Shown here one piece after another: positions 1 through 7,489 of a stretch of DNA of 11,253 nt (within the stretch, counting starts at the first letter, position 1; every line of letters starts with the position of its first letter). The DNA is from CAZPUI01 sp964415525 (GTDB lineage: Bacteria > Acidobacteriota > Holophagae > Holophagales > Holophagaceae). Under the pieces are notes generated by a model. That model was not told where the DNA came from. It saw nothing but the letters and a program-made list of their open reading frames with translations, and made no database searches. Position numbers and translations under genes: made by a program. Location of the stretch: the NCBI GenBank assembly GCA_964415525.1, contig CAYQAS010000128.1, positions 1-11,253 of the forward strand, in the 5' to 3' direction.

Positions 1-830
1 AGACGCGCATGCCGCTGGTGCAGCGCTTCGTGCGCGACATCTTCAAGCGCGAACCCAATCGCAGCATCAACCCGGACGAGGTCGTGGCGCAGGGCGCGAG
101 CATCCAGGGCGCGGTGCTCACCGGCGAGGTGAAAGATCTCGTGCTGCTGGACGTCACGCCGCTCTCGCTGGGCATCGAGACTCAGGGCGGCGGCTTCGTG
201 CGCATCATCCCGCGCAACACGACGATTCCCTGCCGCGACAGCCGCATCTTCACCACCGTGGCGGACAACCAGGCGCGGGTGGAGATCCATGTGCGCCAGG
301 GCGAGCGCGAACTGGCGGAACACAACCGCAGCCTGGGCCGCTTCGACCTCGTCAACCTGCCGCCGCTGCCCAAGGGCGTGCCCCAGATCGAGGTCACCTT
401 CGACATCGACTCCAACGGCATTGTCAAGGTGGCCGCCAAGGACCTCATGACCGGTCTTGAGCAGGGCATGAACATCCGTCCGAGTTCGGGCCTGTCCGAA
501 CTGGAAATCCAGGGCATGATTCGCGAGGCCAGCACCAACGCCGAGCAGGATCTCAAGCGCCGAGACGAGCTGAAGTACATCGCCAGCGCCGAGGGGCTTG
601 TCTTTAGCTGCGACAAGAGCTTCACCGAATGTGGCAAATACCTGCCTCCGGAACAGCAGCTTTCCGTGCGCGAGACCCTTAACGCCGCGCGGCAGGCGGT
701 GGTGGGCAAGGATGCCGAAGCCCTCCGCGGCCTGGAAGGGCAGCTGCTCGATGCTCAGAAACAGCTCACCAACGCCGTCCTCGCCGCGAGCGAGGCGATG
801 ATGAGTCAGCTGGACGCGGATAACGTATAG
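1..830 (+). CDS. dnaK: DnaK/Hsp70 chaperone, C-terminal part (5' end outside window)
   Basis: ATP-dependent cytosolic chaperone that binds unfolded polypeptides with DnaJ and GrpE. The reading frame is already open at position 3, encoding TRMPLVQ, which matches the end of the DnaK nucleotide-binding domain (E. coli TRMPMVQ), so the ATG at 9 is internal and the true start lies left of the window. Next come the NPDE.VA.GA.IQG block, the interdomain linker (DLVLLDVTPLSLGIET), the beta-sandwich substrate-binding domain (NTTIP, DNQ, IHV.QGER, PQIEVTFDID.NGI, AAKD) and a helical lid after SSGL. The lid region is about 115 residues, some 20 shorter than in E. coli, because the disordered, charged C-terminal tail is absent; the protein ends LDADNV. 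Cysteines occur at unusual places (NTTIPCRD and two in the lid). Family assignment is firm. Whether this is the housekeeping DnaK or a paralogue cannot be settled from the fragment. Confidence 0.95.
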   Translation, partial: TRMPLVQRFVRDIFKREPNRSINPDEVVAQGASIQGAVLTGEVKDLVLLDVTPLSLGIETQGGGFVRIIPRNTTIPCRDSRIFTTVADNQARVEIHVRQGERELAEHNRSLGRFDLVNLPPLPKGVPQIEVTFDIDSNGIVKVAAKDLMTGLEQGMNIRPSSGLSELEIQGMIREASTNAEQDLKRRDELKYIASAEGLVFSCDKSFTECGKYLPPEQQLSVRETLNAARQAVVGKDAEALRGLEGQLLDAQKQLTNAVLAASEAMMSQLDADNV

Positions 831-840
831 CGGTTCTGCA

Positions 841-880
841 TCAACGGAATGCGGCGCCCCTGGGCGCCGCATTTCGTTGA
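841..880. terminator. Long hairpin shared by convergent dnaK and the permease gene
   Basis: Positions 841-859 pair with 862-880 over 19 positions with a single G-T wobble (847/874) and a 2-4 base loop. It begins 10 bases after the dnaK stop (830) and ends 10 bases before the permease stop codon (891, - strand). The position between two convergent genes fits a bidirectional terminator. Neither side has a clear T-tract, so it may stop polymerase less cleanly than a classical intrinsic terminator, or serve as a 3'-end stabiliser. Confidence 0.75.
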
Positions 881-890
881 TCGGCGCTGC

Positions 891-2294
891 CTATGCGGGG
901 CCGTATCTGAAGAACAGCACAGGCGGAAGCAGCAGCAGCAGACAGAGCACCAGCAGGATGCCCATGAGCGGGGCGAACCACTTGGCCCAGCGTTCCCAGG
1001 GCAGCTTGGCGGCGCCGAGTACGGCCATGGTGACGGCGCTGGTGGGCAGGATGGGGTTCACGAATTCGCAGAGCTGGAAGGCGTAGACCGCGGTCTGGCG
1101 CGTGATGCCGGTGAGGTCTGCGAGGGGCGCCATCACGGGCATGGTGAGCGCGGCCTGACTGGTGCCGGAGTGGATGAAGAAGTTCAGGGTCGCCTGGGTG
1201 AGGAACATCATCTGCGCGGTGACGGCCCGGGGCAGGTGGGAGACGCCGGTGGCCGCAGCCTGGAGCATGGTGTCCAGGATGTGGGCGTCCTTGGCGATGA
1301 TCAGCAGCGCCTTGGCACAGGCCACCACGAGCGCCACGCTCACCATGTCCTTGGCGCCCGCGACGACGGCCTTGCTGATGCGCTCGGCCCCAAGCCCGCC
1401 GACGATCCCGAGCACGAGCCCCATGGCCAGGAAGAGGGCGGCGATCTCCGTGAAGAACCACTGGTGCTTCAGGATGCCCCACACCAACACCACCATGGTC
1501 AGCCCGAAGAGCGCTAGCACGACCTTCTGGCGGGGCGTGGGGTCGGCATCTCCGTGATCCGCTGCGGCCTCCGCCGCCGCTTCGAGATCCCGAATGGGGC
1601 TGAGGGACGGATCCCGTTTGATCCGCTTCGCATAGCGCATGACGAAGGCAATGACGACGGAGGTGCCGACCACCCAGGTGAAGAGCCGGTAGCCGATGCC
1701 GGAGAACGCCGGAAGACCCGACAGTTGCTGGGCGATGCCGACGGTGAAGGGGTTGAAGAAGGCCGCCGCGAAGCCCGCGGCTGCTCCCAGGAAGGGGATG
1801 GAGACCCCCACGATAGCGTCGTAGCCCAGTCGTCGAGAGAGGGGCACGAAGAGCAGGATGAAGGGAATGACTTCTTCCGACATGCCGAAGATGGCTCCCG
1901 CGAGACTGAAGACCGCCATCATCACGGGGATGAAAAGGCCTTCCAGGTGCGGGCGTTCGGCGAGGTAGGCCGCGAGCTTGCGGATGCCGGTCTCCACGGC
2001 GCCGGTCTCCGCCAGTATCTGGAAGGCGCCACCGATGACCAGCAGGAAGGCGATCAGCTCCGCGCCCTCTTGGAAGCCCTTCAAGGGAGCGATGAGCAGC
2101 ATCTGCGGGCCCGGCGCGTGCTTCGGGACCGCATGGTAGGTGCCGGCCACCGCGATGCTGCGACCGTTCTGGAGCACCCGGTCAAAGGCGCCACTGGGAA
2201 CGATCCAGGCCAGGATCATGGCCACCGCCACCAGCCCGAATACCAGGGCCAAGGTGGGCGGCATCCGGAATCCCCGGCGTTCAGATGCGTTCAT
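891..2294 (-). CDS. YfcC-family inner-membrane permease, candidate (iso)dipeptide or amino-acid carrier
   Basis: A 467-residue polytopic membrane protein with about a dozen hydrophobic segments and a polar cytoplasmic-type loop around residues 222-256. Family marks include GMSEE (138-141), FFNPFTVGIAQ (179-189), SGTSQAALTMPVMAPLADL (376-393) and NPILPTSA (413-420). These are typical of the YfcC branch of the DcuC-like C4-dicarboxylate/ion-transporter group (Pfam C4dic_anaerob_DcuC). Substrates in this branch are poorly defined. The start codon ATG lies inside the 3' end of the dipeptidase gene: the two genes share the 14 bases ATGAACGCATCTGA. A GAGGT ribosome-binding site sits just upstream, so translational coupling is likely. 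The tight link to an isoaspartyl dipeptidase and an exported cyanophycinase suggests import of beta-Asp dipeptides or of Asp/Arg. That substrate is an inference; the family call is strong. Confidence 0.88.
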   Translation of the reverse strand: MNASERRGFRMPPTLALVFGLVAVAMILAWIVPSGAFDRVLQNGRSIAVAGTYHAVPKHAPGPQMLLIAPLKGFQEGAELIAFLLVIGGAFQILAETGAVETGIRKLAAYLAERPHLEGLFIPVMMAVFSLAGAIFGMSEEVIPFILLFVPLSRRLGYDAIVGVSIPFLGAAAGFAAAFFNPFTVGIAQQLSGLPAFSGIGYRLFTWVVGTSVVIAFVMRYAKRIKRDPSLSPIRDLEAAAEAAADHGDADPTPRQKVVLALFGLTMVVLVWGILKHQWFFTEIAALFLAMGLVLGIVGGLGAERISKAVVAGAKDMVSVALVVACAKALLIIAKDAHILDTMLQAAATGVSHLPRAVTAQMMFLTQATLNFFIHSGTSQAALTMPVMAPLADLTGITRQTAVYAFQLCEFVNPILPTSAVTMAVLGAAKLPWERWAKWFAPLMGILLVLCLLLLLPPVLFFRYGPA

Positions 2295-3477
2295 AGGTAC
2301 CTCGCGTCAGAAGCTGTCCAGCTTCCATCATGATGCGTCCGCGGGCGATGACGGTGTGGATGTCGAGACTGCCCTTCGTGAGCAGCACCACGTCGGCATC
2401 CGCCTCGGGAATCAGTCGACCCTTGCCGCTCAGCTGCAGGATGGCGGCGGGGGTGGATGTGATCACCGGCAGGGCCAGTTCCAGGGAGATGCCTTCCTGC
2501 AGCACAGATGCCCGCACGGCCTCGTGCAGTGTGGACATGCGACCCACATCGAGTCCACAGATGCAGCCCTGGGCATCGAAGGCGGGAAGGCTGCCCTGAC
2601 CATCACTGGTGAAGGTGATGTGTCCCGGGGAGACCCCAGCTTCCAGCATGTGCCGAAGGCCCTGAGGGCAAGCCACTTCGCCCCCTGCGAGGAAGGCCGG
2701 CACCGTGCTCGTGGTGAAGTCCACGACGCCGCCCTGCTTTGCGAAGGCGATGCCCTGTTCGAAGAGGCGTGGGTTGCGGTTGATGTGGGTGGGCCAGAAG
2801 GTGCGGATGGGCAGGTCCATGGCCTCCAGCAACCGATGGATGGGCTGGAGCCCAGCCTTGCCATCTCCCAGGTGAATGTTCAGGATCCCCGCCTTGCCCG
2901 ACAACAGGCCGCCACGGAGGGCCTCCGCCGCGAGGCGGGCCAGTTCTTCGAGGGTCGGCTGCGTGGAACGGTGGTCGCTGATGGCGACTTCCCCCACCCC
3001 GATGACCTTGTCGATGAGGATGAGGTCGCGCTCTACGGTGCCGGTGAGTGTGGGAGTCGGCACGGCGTAGGCTCCGGTGAGGATCCAAGCGGAGATGCCC
3101 TCAGCTTCGAGGGCCCGGGCCTTGGCGAGGAGGCCCGGCAGGGTGCGGGTGACGTGGTCCGTGCCCAGGCAGCCGACGACGCTCGTGACCCCGGCGCGGA
3201 TCGCATCGCTGAGCATCACCTCGGGCGTGCGGGTCTGGAAGCCGCCTTCGCCTCCCGCACCCTGCAGGTGCACATGGCCGTCGATAAAGCCGGGGACTGC
3301 GAGGAGGTCGCGGCCATCCATTTCCCGGCACCAGCCCTCGGGAAGGCGAAGGTCACTGCCGATGCCGGCGATGCGGCCCCCTGCCAGGAGGAGATCCTGG
3401 CGGCCCAAGGGTGCCGGTGAAAAGAGTTCCGCGCCACGGATCAGCAGGAAAGGTGGCGGATTCGATGCAGTCGTCAT
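2281..3477 (-). CDS. iadA: Isoaspartyl (beta-aspartyl) dipeptidase
   Basis: Zinc-dependent amidohydrolase-superfamily enzyme that hydrolyses the beta-peptide bond of isoaspartyl dipeptides, expected in the cytosol (no signal peptide). At 398 residues it is close to E. coli IadA (390) and aligns along its whole length. Visible active-site residues, with E. coli equivalents recalled from the known structure, are His68 and His70 in GFIDGHVH, Glu77, Tyr137, Arg170, His202, His231 and Arg234 in PTHINRN, and Asp292 in TSDGQGS. The position of the carbamylated metal-bridging lysine of E. coli (Lys162, in VIGVKCAISDH) is occupied by Glu163 in VIGVGEVAISDH, so metals are probably bridged by glutamate. 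The start follows the cyanophycinase gene by 43 bases with only a weak GAGAG upstream. It overlaps the permease by 14 bases. In this context the likely substrates are beta-Asp-Arg or beta-Asp-Lys released from cyanophycin. General recycling of isoaspartyl peptides is the alternative. Confidence 0.95.
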   Translation of the reverse strand: MTTASNPPPFLLIRGAELFSPAPLGRQDLLLAGGRIAGIGSDLRLPEGWCREMDGRDLLAVPGFIDGHVHLQGAGGEGGFQTRTPEVMLSDAIRAGVTSVVGCLGTDHVTRTLPGLLAKARALEAEGISAWILTGAYAVPTPTLTGTVERDLILIDKVIGVGEVAISDHRSTQPTLEELARLAAEALRGGLLSGKAGILNIHLGDGKAGLQPIHRLLEAMDLPIRTFWPTHINRNPRLFEQGIAFAKQGGVVDFTTSTVPAFLAGGEVACPQGLRHMLEAGVSPGHITFTSDGQGSLPAFDAQGCICGLDVGRMSTLHEAVRASVLQEGISLELALPVITSTPAAILQLSGKGRLIPEADADVVLLTKGSLDIHTVIARGRIMMEAGQLLTRGTYERI

Positions 3478-3520
3478 GGTGTAAGGCTCTCGGAGGATGC
3501 AGACGGTGGGTGCGGATGCG

Positions 3521-4315
3521 CTACTCGGTGGGCTTTCGGCTCGTCAGGTCGAGCCCCTGGCCCTCGCCTAGGAGATGCAGACGGAGATCCTGGAAGGTGC
3601 CGCGAAGGGTCTTCATCGTCGCAGGATCGAAAACCAGTACCCGGCGCGCACCCACCACCCGGAGTTTCCCAGCCTTCACGACAGCAGCGGTCTCCTCGTC
3701 GATGCCCAGACCAAGGTGGTCGGGGTGCTCCATGAGCAGGCTGAGCAGGCGGTTATGACGCCCACGCCGGAGGAAATGCTGATCCACGATGCAGCCCGAG
3801 AGCAGGCCCAGCCCTTCGATGGTCTTGTAGGTGCCTGGGGCCGTCTCGCTGACATCCGCTTGGCCTTCCAGCATGAGGCGGGTCATCATCGCGGCCCCTG
3901 CGCTGGTGCCACCCACCGCAGCACCCTTGTCATGGGCCTGGAGGATGGCGCGGTGGAGGCCCGTGCCCACGAGGAGGTCATGGATGCGTTTCTGGTCGCC
4001 GCCTGTGAACCAGAAGCCCGTGCAGTCTTGGACCTCATTCGCGAAGGCCTCGGACTGCGCGCGGGTGCGGGGGTCGAGGACGATGGGCACGGCACCGAGG
4101 GTCTTCAGGCGGTCCACCATGGCGGCGGCGCTCTCTTTTGGCTCACCGGAGGCGGTGGGCAACACGGCGATGCGGGCACCCTTGCCGCCGGACGCCTCGA
4201 CGAAGGTCTGGAAGATGCGCTCCGGGAGCTTGCCCCCGCCCGCGATGACCAGCGTTCCGGACTGGGCGAGAAGGGGCAGGGCGCCCAGGACCGACAGCAG
4301 ATGGCGAAAGGACAT
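3521..4315 (-). CDS. Exported cyanophycinase-family serine peptidase (S51)
   Basis: A 264-residue protein of peptidase family S51. Cyanophycinases cut cyanophycin into beta-Asp-Arg dipeptides by a Ser-His-Glu triad. Here the nucleophile elbow is GGTSAGAAMM (Ser138), the His is in IVDQHF (His180) and the Glu in GLGIDEETA (Glu207). FTGGDQ (103-108) and the RRGRHNRLLSLL stretch are also typical of cyanophycinase rather than of PepE-type aspartyl dipeptidases. The ATG at 4315 is chosen over the upstream in-frame ATG at 4351 because GGAG lies 6 bases before it and the product then begins with a clean signal peptide (MSFRHLLSVLGALPLLAQ). This predicts export to the periplasm or outside, unlike cytosolic CphB of cyanobacteria but like extracellular CphE-type enzymes. 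It lies between the receptor (101-base gap) and iadA (43-base gap). Many S51 proteins have untested substrates, so the family is surer than cyanophycin itself. Confidence 0.88.
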   Translation of the reverse strand: MSFRHLLSVLGALPLLAQSGTLVIAGGGKLPERIFQTFVEASGGKGARIAVLPTASGEPKESAAAMVDRLKTLGAVPIVLDPRTRAQSEAFANEVQDCTGFWFTGGDQKRIHDLLVGTGLHRAILQAHDKGAAVGGTSAGAAMMTRLMLEGQADVSETAPGTYKTIEGLGLLSGCIVDQHFLRRGRHNRLLSLLMEHPDHLGLGIDEETAAVVKAGKLRVVGARRVLVFDPATMKTLRGTFQDLRLHLLGEGQGLDLTSRKPTE

Positions 4316-4334
4316 GAGCACTCCACAAGGAACA

Positions 4335-4398
4335 CGGGGAGCCCAGAGCAACGCCGGCAGCGGGTCCGGCGACGCCTCCCCCCACGGTGGGCTCCCCG
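4335..4398 (-). promoter_or_regulatory. Nested inverted repeats between receptor and cyanophycinase genes
   Basis: An 11-bp perfect inverted repeat (4335-4345, CGGGGAGCCCA, with 4388-4398) encloses a second 6-bp hairpin (4352-4357, CGCCGG, with 4366-4371). Together they fill most of the 101 bases between the receptor stop and the cyanophycinase start. On the transcript the structure ends about 19 bases before the cyanophycinase ATG and is followed by a T-rich TGTTCCTTGT. It could be a partial terminator or an mRNA-processing/stability element that sets different levels for receptor and enzymes. Function is inferred from position only. Confidence 0.5.
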
Positions 4399-4416
4399 CG
4401 ATGGTACGGGGATGTT

Positions 4417-7272
4417 TCAGAAACGCAGCTTGAAGCCGACGCGCACGCGGCGGGGGTCCTCGGTGTAGATGGGGTTCTGATAGGAGGAGAGAGGCTTGCC
4501 GTCCTCGTAGGCGACGATCTCGTCCCAGGTGTAGGCCTTCCCGTCGTTGAGGAGGTTGAAGACATCGAGGAATACCTCGCCCTTCACGCGCTTCGTGAGG
4601 TGCAGGTCCTGGGCGATGCGCAGGTCGAACAGGCGACGGCCGGGATAGGTCGCGCTGCCCCTGGGGGCGGCGAAGATGGAGAGGGCGTTCTGGTTGAGTT
4701 CGAAGATGTTGCTCATGTCGATGATCGGCGTGTAGCGCTCACCGCTGAGGTAGGTGAAGGTCGCGGAGATACGCGTCTTCCAGCTCCAGGGCAGCTCATA
4801 GGTACCGCGCACCCTGAACTCGCGGTCGTTCACAAAGGGTAGGCGGCCATCGGCGTTGATCTGGGCATTCGGGTCATTGAAGTTGTCGAGGCTCTGGGCG
4901 GCGGAGGCGCTGTAGTTGCCCTCGGACTTGGCCCAAGTCACGGAGGCGGAAAGGCTCCATCCGTCCGCCAGCGCGCGCTCTGCGGAGAGCGTCAGCATCC
5001 GGTACTCGTTGCGGGCGGCGGAGCTGTTGGTGAGCAGGAAGGCATGGCCGTTGTTCGGGTCGCCCATGTCGATGTCGGAGATATAGGTCCGGTAGGTCTG
5101 TCCGGTGACGGGGCTCGTGACATCCAGGGTGTCTGCGACATATTGTGGGTCTCCCCAGGACGGGTCATTCTGCACCAGGATGTCCTTCTGGGTGCGTTTC
5201 ACCGCCGTGAGCCCGATGAGCCAGTTCCTGTCCAGACGCCAGTCATAGCTCAGCATGAGTTCATCGGTGTAGGGCTGCTTGTGGTTCGGGTCCAGTTTGG
5301 AGACGTTGAAGTTGTAAGCGTAGGCGTAGTCGGGGCCGAAGACGGCGGTGTTCACGGGGATCAGGTTTGGTTTGTAGGGGTTCACCAGCTGGCTGCTGCT
5401 GCCCCAATAGAAGACGTTGGTGTTCTCATAGACTTTGGGGATGGCGCGCTGGAAAAGATCCGAGCTGAGGCCTGCGTAGTAGCGTCCGACGTGAGCCTTC
5501 AGGACCTGGGATTGATCCTCTTTCACGTTCCAGGTGAGTCCCAGCCGCGGGGCCACGGTGGAGGTGCTCCACAGGCCGGGGCCGCTCGAGGCGCCACCCT
5601 TGAAGGATTCGAAGCGTAGCCCTGGACGCAGCTGCAAGCGGGGGCTCACGGTCCAGGTGTCCTGCACGAAGAACATGGTCCGGTCCATGTCCGTTTTTAC
5701 ATCCCGTCCGCCGCCCGTGTAGGCGCGGTAGGGGCGAAGACCACCGCTGCGGATGCGGGCGCGGTAGGCGATGCCATCCGGGCTGGCGATCCAGCGCTTT
5801 TCCTCATTGCGGGAGCGCTCGGACTCCAGGCCCACGCGCAGGGCGTGCGCGTCCTGGCCGCCAAACAAACCCGATACGAAATGGTCGAAGGTGGCGGAAA
5901 AGGTGTCTCGCGCACGGACGTTTTCCCGCAGGAGGTTGCTTCGCCGCACGTTGCCCCAGTATCTCCTCCCGATGAGTTCTGGGACCGCCGTCTCGGACAT
6001 GCCGAGGGCCGTATCGACACCGGCTGTCAAACCGCCCGTGCCCGAGACTTCCATGGTGTAGCCGCCAGGGGCATAGCTGTAGCGGTCGTCCCGCGCGTTC
6101 AGGCTCGAGAAACGCAGGGTGAACACGGAGCTGCTGCCGAGGGTCTGTTTGTACGACGTGGTGAACAGTCGGCTCGGGCTCTGCTGCTGCTGGGTGGCCT
6201 CCTTCGTGTAGTAACGGGTGGCGTAGCGGTTTTCGCGGTCCACGGCGTCGTATTCGAAGAAGACATCCCAGGTGATGGTGGGGCGAACCTGCCACGTGAG
6301 CTTGCCGAGCACGCGGGGGTTGTTGAGCTTCACCGGATAGTTCACGCCGATGGGACTGTCGGTGGCGTCATCCTTGTTGGCTTCCATGGACATGAAGTAC
6401 CAGAGCCGATCCTTCAGGATCGGTCCGCCGAGGCTGGCGGAGACGCTCAGATACTGGCCATCGAAGAGCGGGCGCTCGCTGGAGGCCAGGCGTTCGTTGT
6501 TGCGCAGGGCTGCCCAGCTATTCTTTTGGAAATAGGTGGTGAAGGAGCCGCTGAGGTCGTTGCCACCGGACTTCACGACGCCGTTGATGAAGGCGCCCGT
6601 GAATCCGCCGTATTCGGCGGAGGCTCCGAGGCCGCCCACTTGCACCTCGCTGAACCAGTCTGGATTGGCGTACACCCACTTCTCGCCGCTCTTGGCGTCG
6701 CCCACGTTGAGGCCGTCGATGGTGTAGGCATTGGCCATCCCATCGCCACCCCAGGCCCGTACGGAGGCGCCACTGGTGGAATCGCTCACCGTGACACCGG
6801 GGGTCAGACCGGCCATCTGGGTGAGGTCTCGGCCCAGGGGGATCGCCTCGATCACTTGGGAGCTCAGGTTGGTGGAAACGCCGGTGGCAGATCCTTCCAC
6901 AGAGGAGGCTGAGGCCGTCACATCCACGACGACGGCCGCTTCCTTCGGCAGGCGAATGGTCGCGGTGGTGGTCTGTCCAAGGGTCATCCGCTCTGTGATG
7001 CGGCGGGTGATATGACCCTTGGCCTCCACCGCGATGGTGTAGACGCCCGGGGGCAGAGAAGGAAAGCGGAAGCTGCCGTTCGAGGCTGCGGTGGTGAACC
7101 GCTCGCCTCCGATGAGAGCGTCGGACTTGATGCGCACCACGGCCCCGGCCACAGGCTGGCCGCCGGGATCCTGGATGTGACCCTGAAGGGCCGACGTGGT
7201 GGTGCCTTGAGCCAGGAGGGGCGCCGCGGTCAATACGAGCGCCAGAGGGGACAGCACGCGGAGGGTGTGCAT
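4417..7272 (-). CDS. TonB-dependent outer-membrane receptor, Oar-like, with N-terminal carboxypeptidase-regulatory domain
   Basis: A 951-residue energised outer-membrane transporter. The order is a signal peptide (1-21, MHTLRVLSPLALVLTAAPLL), a carboxypeptidase-regulatory-like beta-sandwich (about 27-108, with GHIQDPGGQPVAGAVV and GSFRFPSLPPGVYTI), a plug domain (about 115-240, with AYTIDGLNVGDA and FINGVVKSGGNDLSGS) and a long beta-barrel ending in the aromatic beta-signal VGFKLRF. The start at 7272 is chosen because GGAG stands 5 bases upstream and the signal peptide begins there; the frame stays open to 7581, but that extension is Pro/Arg/Ser-rich and runs into the regulator gene. No SusD-like partner is present, which fits the Oar-like type rather than the Bacteroidetes SusCD type. 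Context suggests uptake of cyanophycin fragments or other Asp-rich peptides, but the sequence alone does not reveal the ligand. Confidence 0.93.
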   Translation of the reverse strand: MHTLRVLSPLALVLTAAPLLAQGTTTSALQGHIQDPGGQPVAGAVVRIKSDALIGGERFTTAASNGSFRFPSLPPGVYTIAVEAKGHITRRITERMTLGQTTTATIRLPKEAAVVVDVTASASSVEGSATGVSTNLSSQVIEAIPLGRDLTQMAGLTPGVTVSDSTSGASVRAWGGDGMANAYTIDGLNVGDAKSGEKWVYANPDWFSEVQVGGLGASAEYGGFTGAFINGVVKSGGNDLSGSFTTYFQKNSWAALRNNERLASSERPLFDGQYLSVSASLGGPILKDRLWYFMSMEANKDDATDSPIGVNYPVKLNNPRVLGKLTWQVRPTITWDVFFEYDAVDRENRYATRYYTKEATQQQQSPSRLFTTSYKQTLGSSSVFTLRFSSLNARDDRYSYAPGGYTMEVSGTGGLTAGVDTALGMSETAVPELIGRRYWGNVRRSNLLRENVRARDTFSATFDHFVSGLFGGQDAHALRVGLESERSRNEEKRWIASPDGIAYRARIRSGGLRPYRAYTGGGRDVKTDMDRTMFFVQDTWTVSPRLQLRPGLRFESFKGGASSGPGLWSTSTVAPRLGLTWNVKEDQSQVLKAHVGRYYAGLSSDLFQRAIPKVYENTNVFYWGSSSQLVNPYKPNLIPVNTAVFGPDYAYAYNFNVSKLDPNHKQPYTDELMLSYDWRLDRNWLIGLTAVKRTQKDILVQNDPSWGDPQYVADTLDVTSPVTGQTYRTYISDIDMGDPNNGHAFLLTNSSAARNEYRMLTLSAERALADGWSLSASVTWAKSEGNYSASAAQSLDNFNDPNAQINADGRLPFVNDREFRVRGTYELPWSWKTRISATFTYLSGERYTPIIDMSNIFELNQNALSIFAAPRGSATYPGRRLFDLRIAQDLHLTKRVKGEVFLDVFNLLNDGKAYTWDEIVAYEDGKPLSSYQNPIYTEDPRRVRVGFKLRF

Positions 7273-7387
7273 GTGGGCTCCGGATGAAAGAGAGGAGGAG
7301 GCGCGGAGGGCCGCGCGAGAGGATGGACGAACTCTCACCGGCGCTGGGCACCGGGGCATGGGGTGGGGCCAGCGCAGCATCCGCCTG

Positions 7388-7404
7388 TCCGGACGGTGTC
7401 CGGA
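7388..7404. promoter_or_regulatory. 17-bp inverted repeat upstream of the receptor gene, possible operator
   Basis: TCCGGAC-GGT-GTCCGGA is a perfect 7-bp inverted repeat with a 3-base spacer, 116 bases upstream of the receptor start. It lies in the 217-base gap between the regulator stop (7490) and the receptor (7272). Its size suits a dimeric repressor, but it does not resemble the AT-rich palindrome upstream of the GntR gene. It could equally be a transcript hairpin. No convincing sigma70 promoter was seen in this gap. Confidence 0.35.
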
Positions 7405-7448
7405 GCGCAAGATCGGCTGGGGGGTGAATGGCGACAGGGATCCCACCT

Positions 7449-7464
7449 CCCGCCTTGAGGCGGG
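7449..7464 (-). terminator. Short GC hairpin after the GntR gene, weak terminator candidate
   Basis: CCCGCC (7449-7454) pairs with GGCGGG (7459-7464) around a 4-base loop, 26 bases after the regulator stop codon. No T-tract follows on the - strand. It could partly separate the regulator transcript from the receptor-enzyme transcript, or simply be a stem in a five-gene mRNA. Confidence 0.35.
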
Positions 7465-7489
7465 GAAGCTCAGAGGGCTGAGCCCGGGA

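Noticed and set aside
2140..3420. 426-codon open frame on the + strand opposite iadA
   Set aside because: The opposite strand encodes a complete IadA with all catalytic residues. The + frame has no family motif and is a high-GC shadow, as are similar + frames at 849-1517, 1554-2333, 3575-4468, 5845-6912 and 7265-8014.
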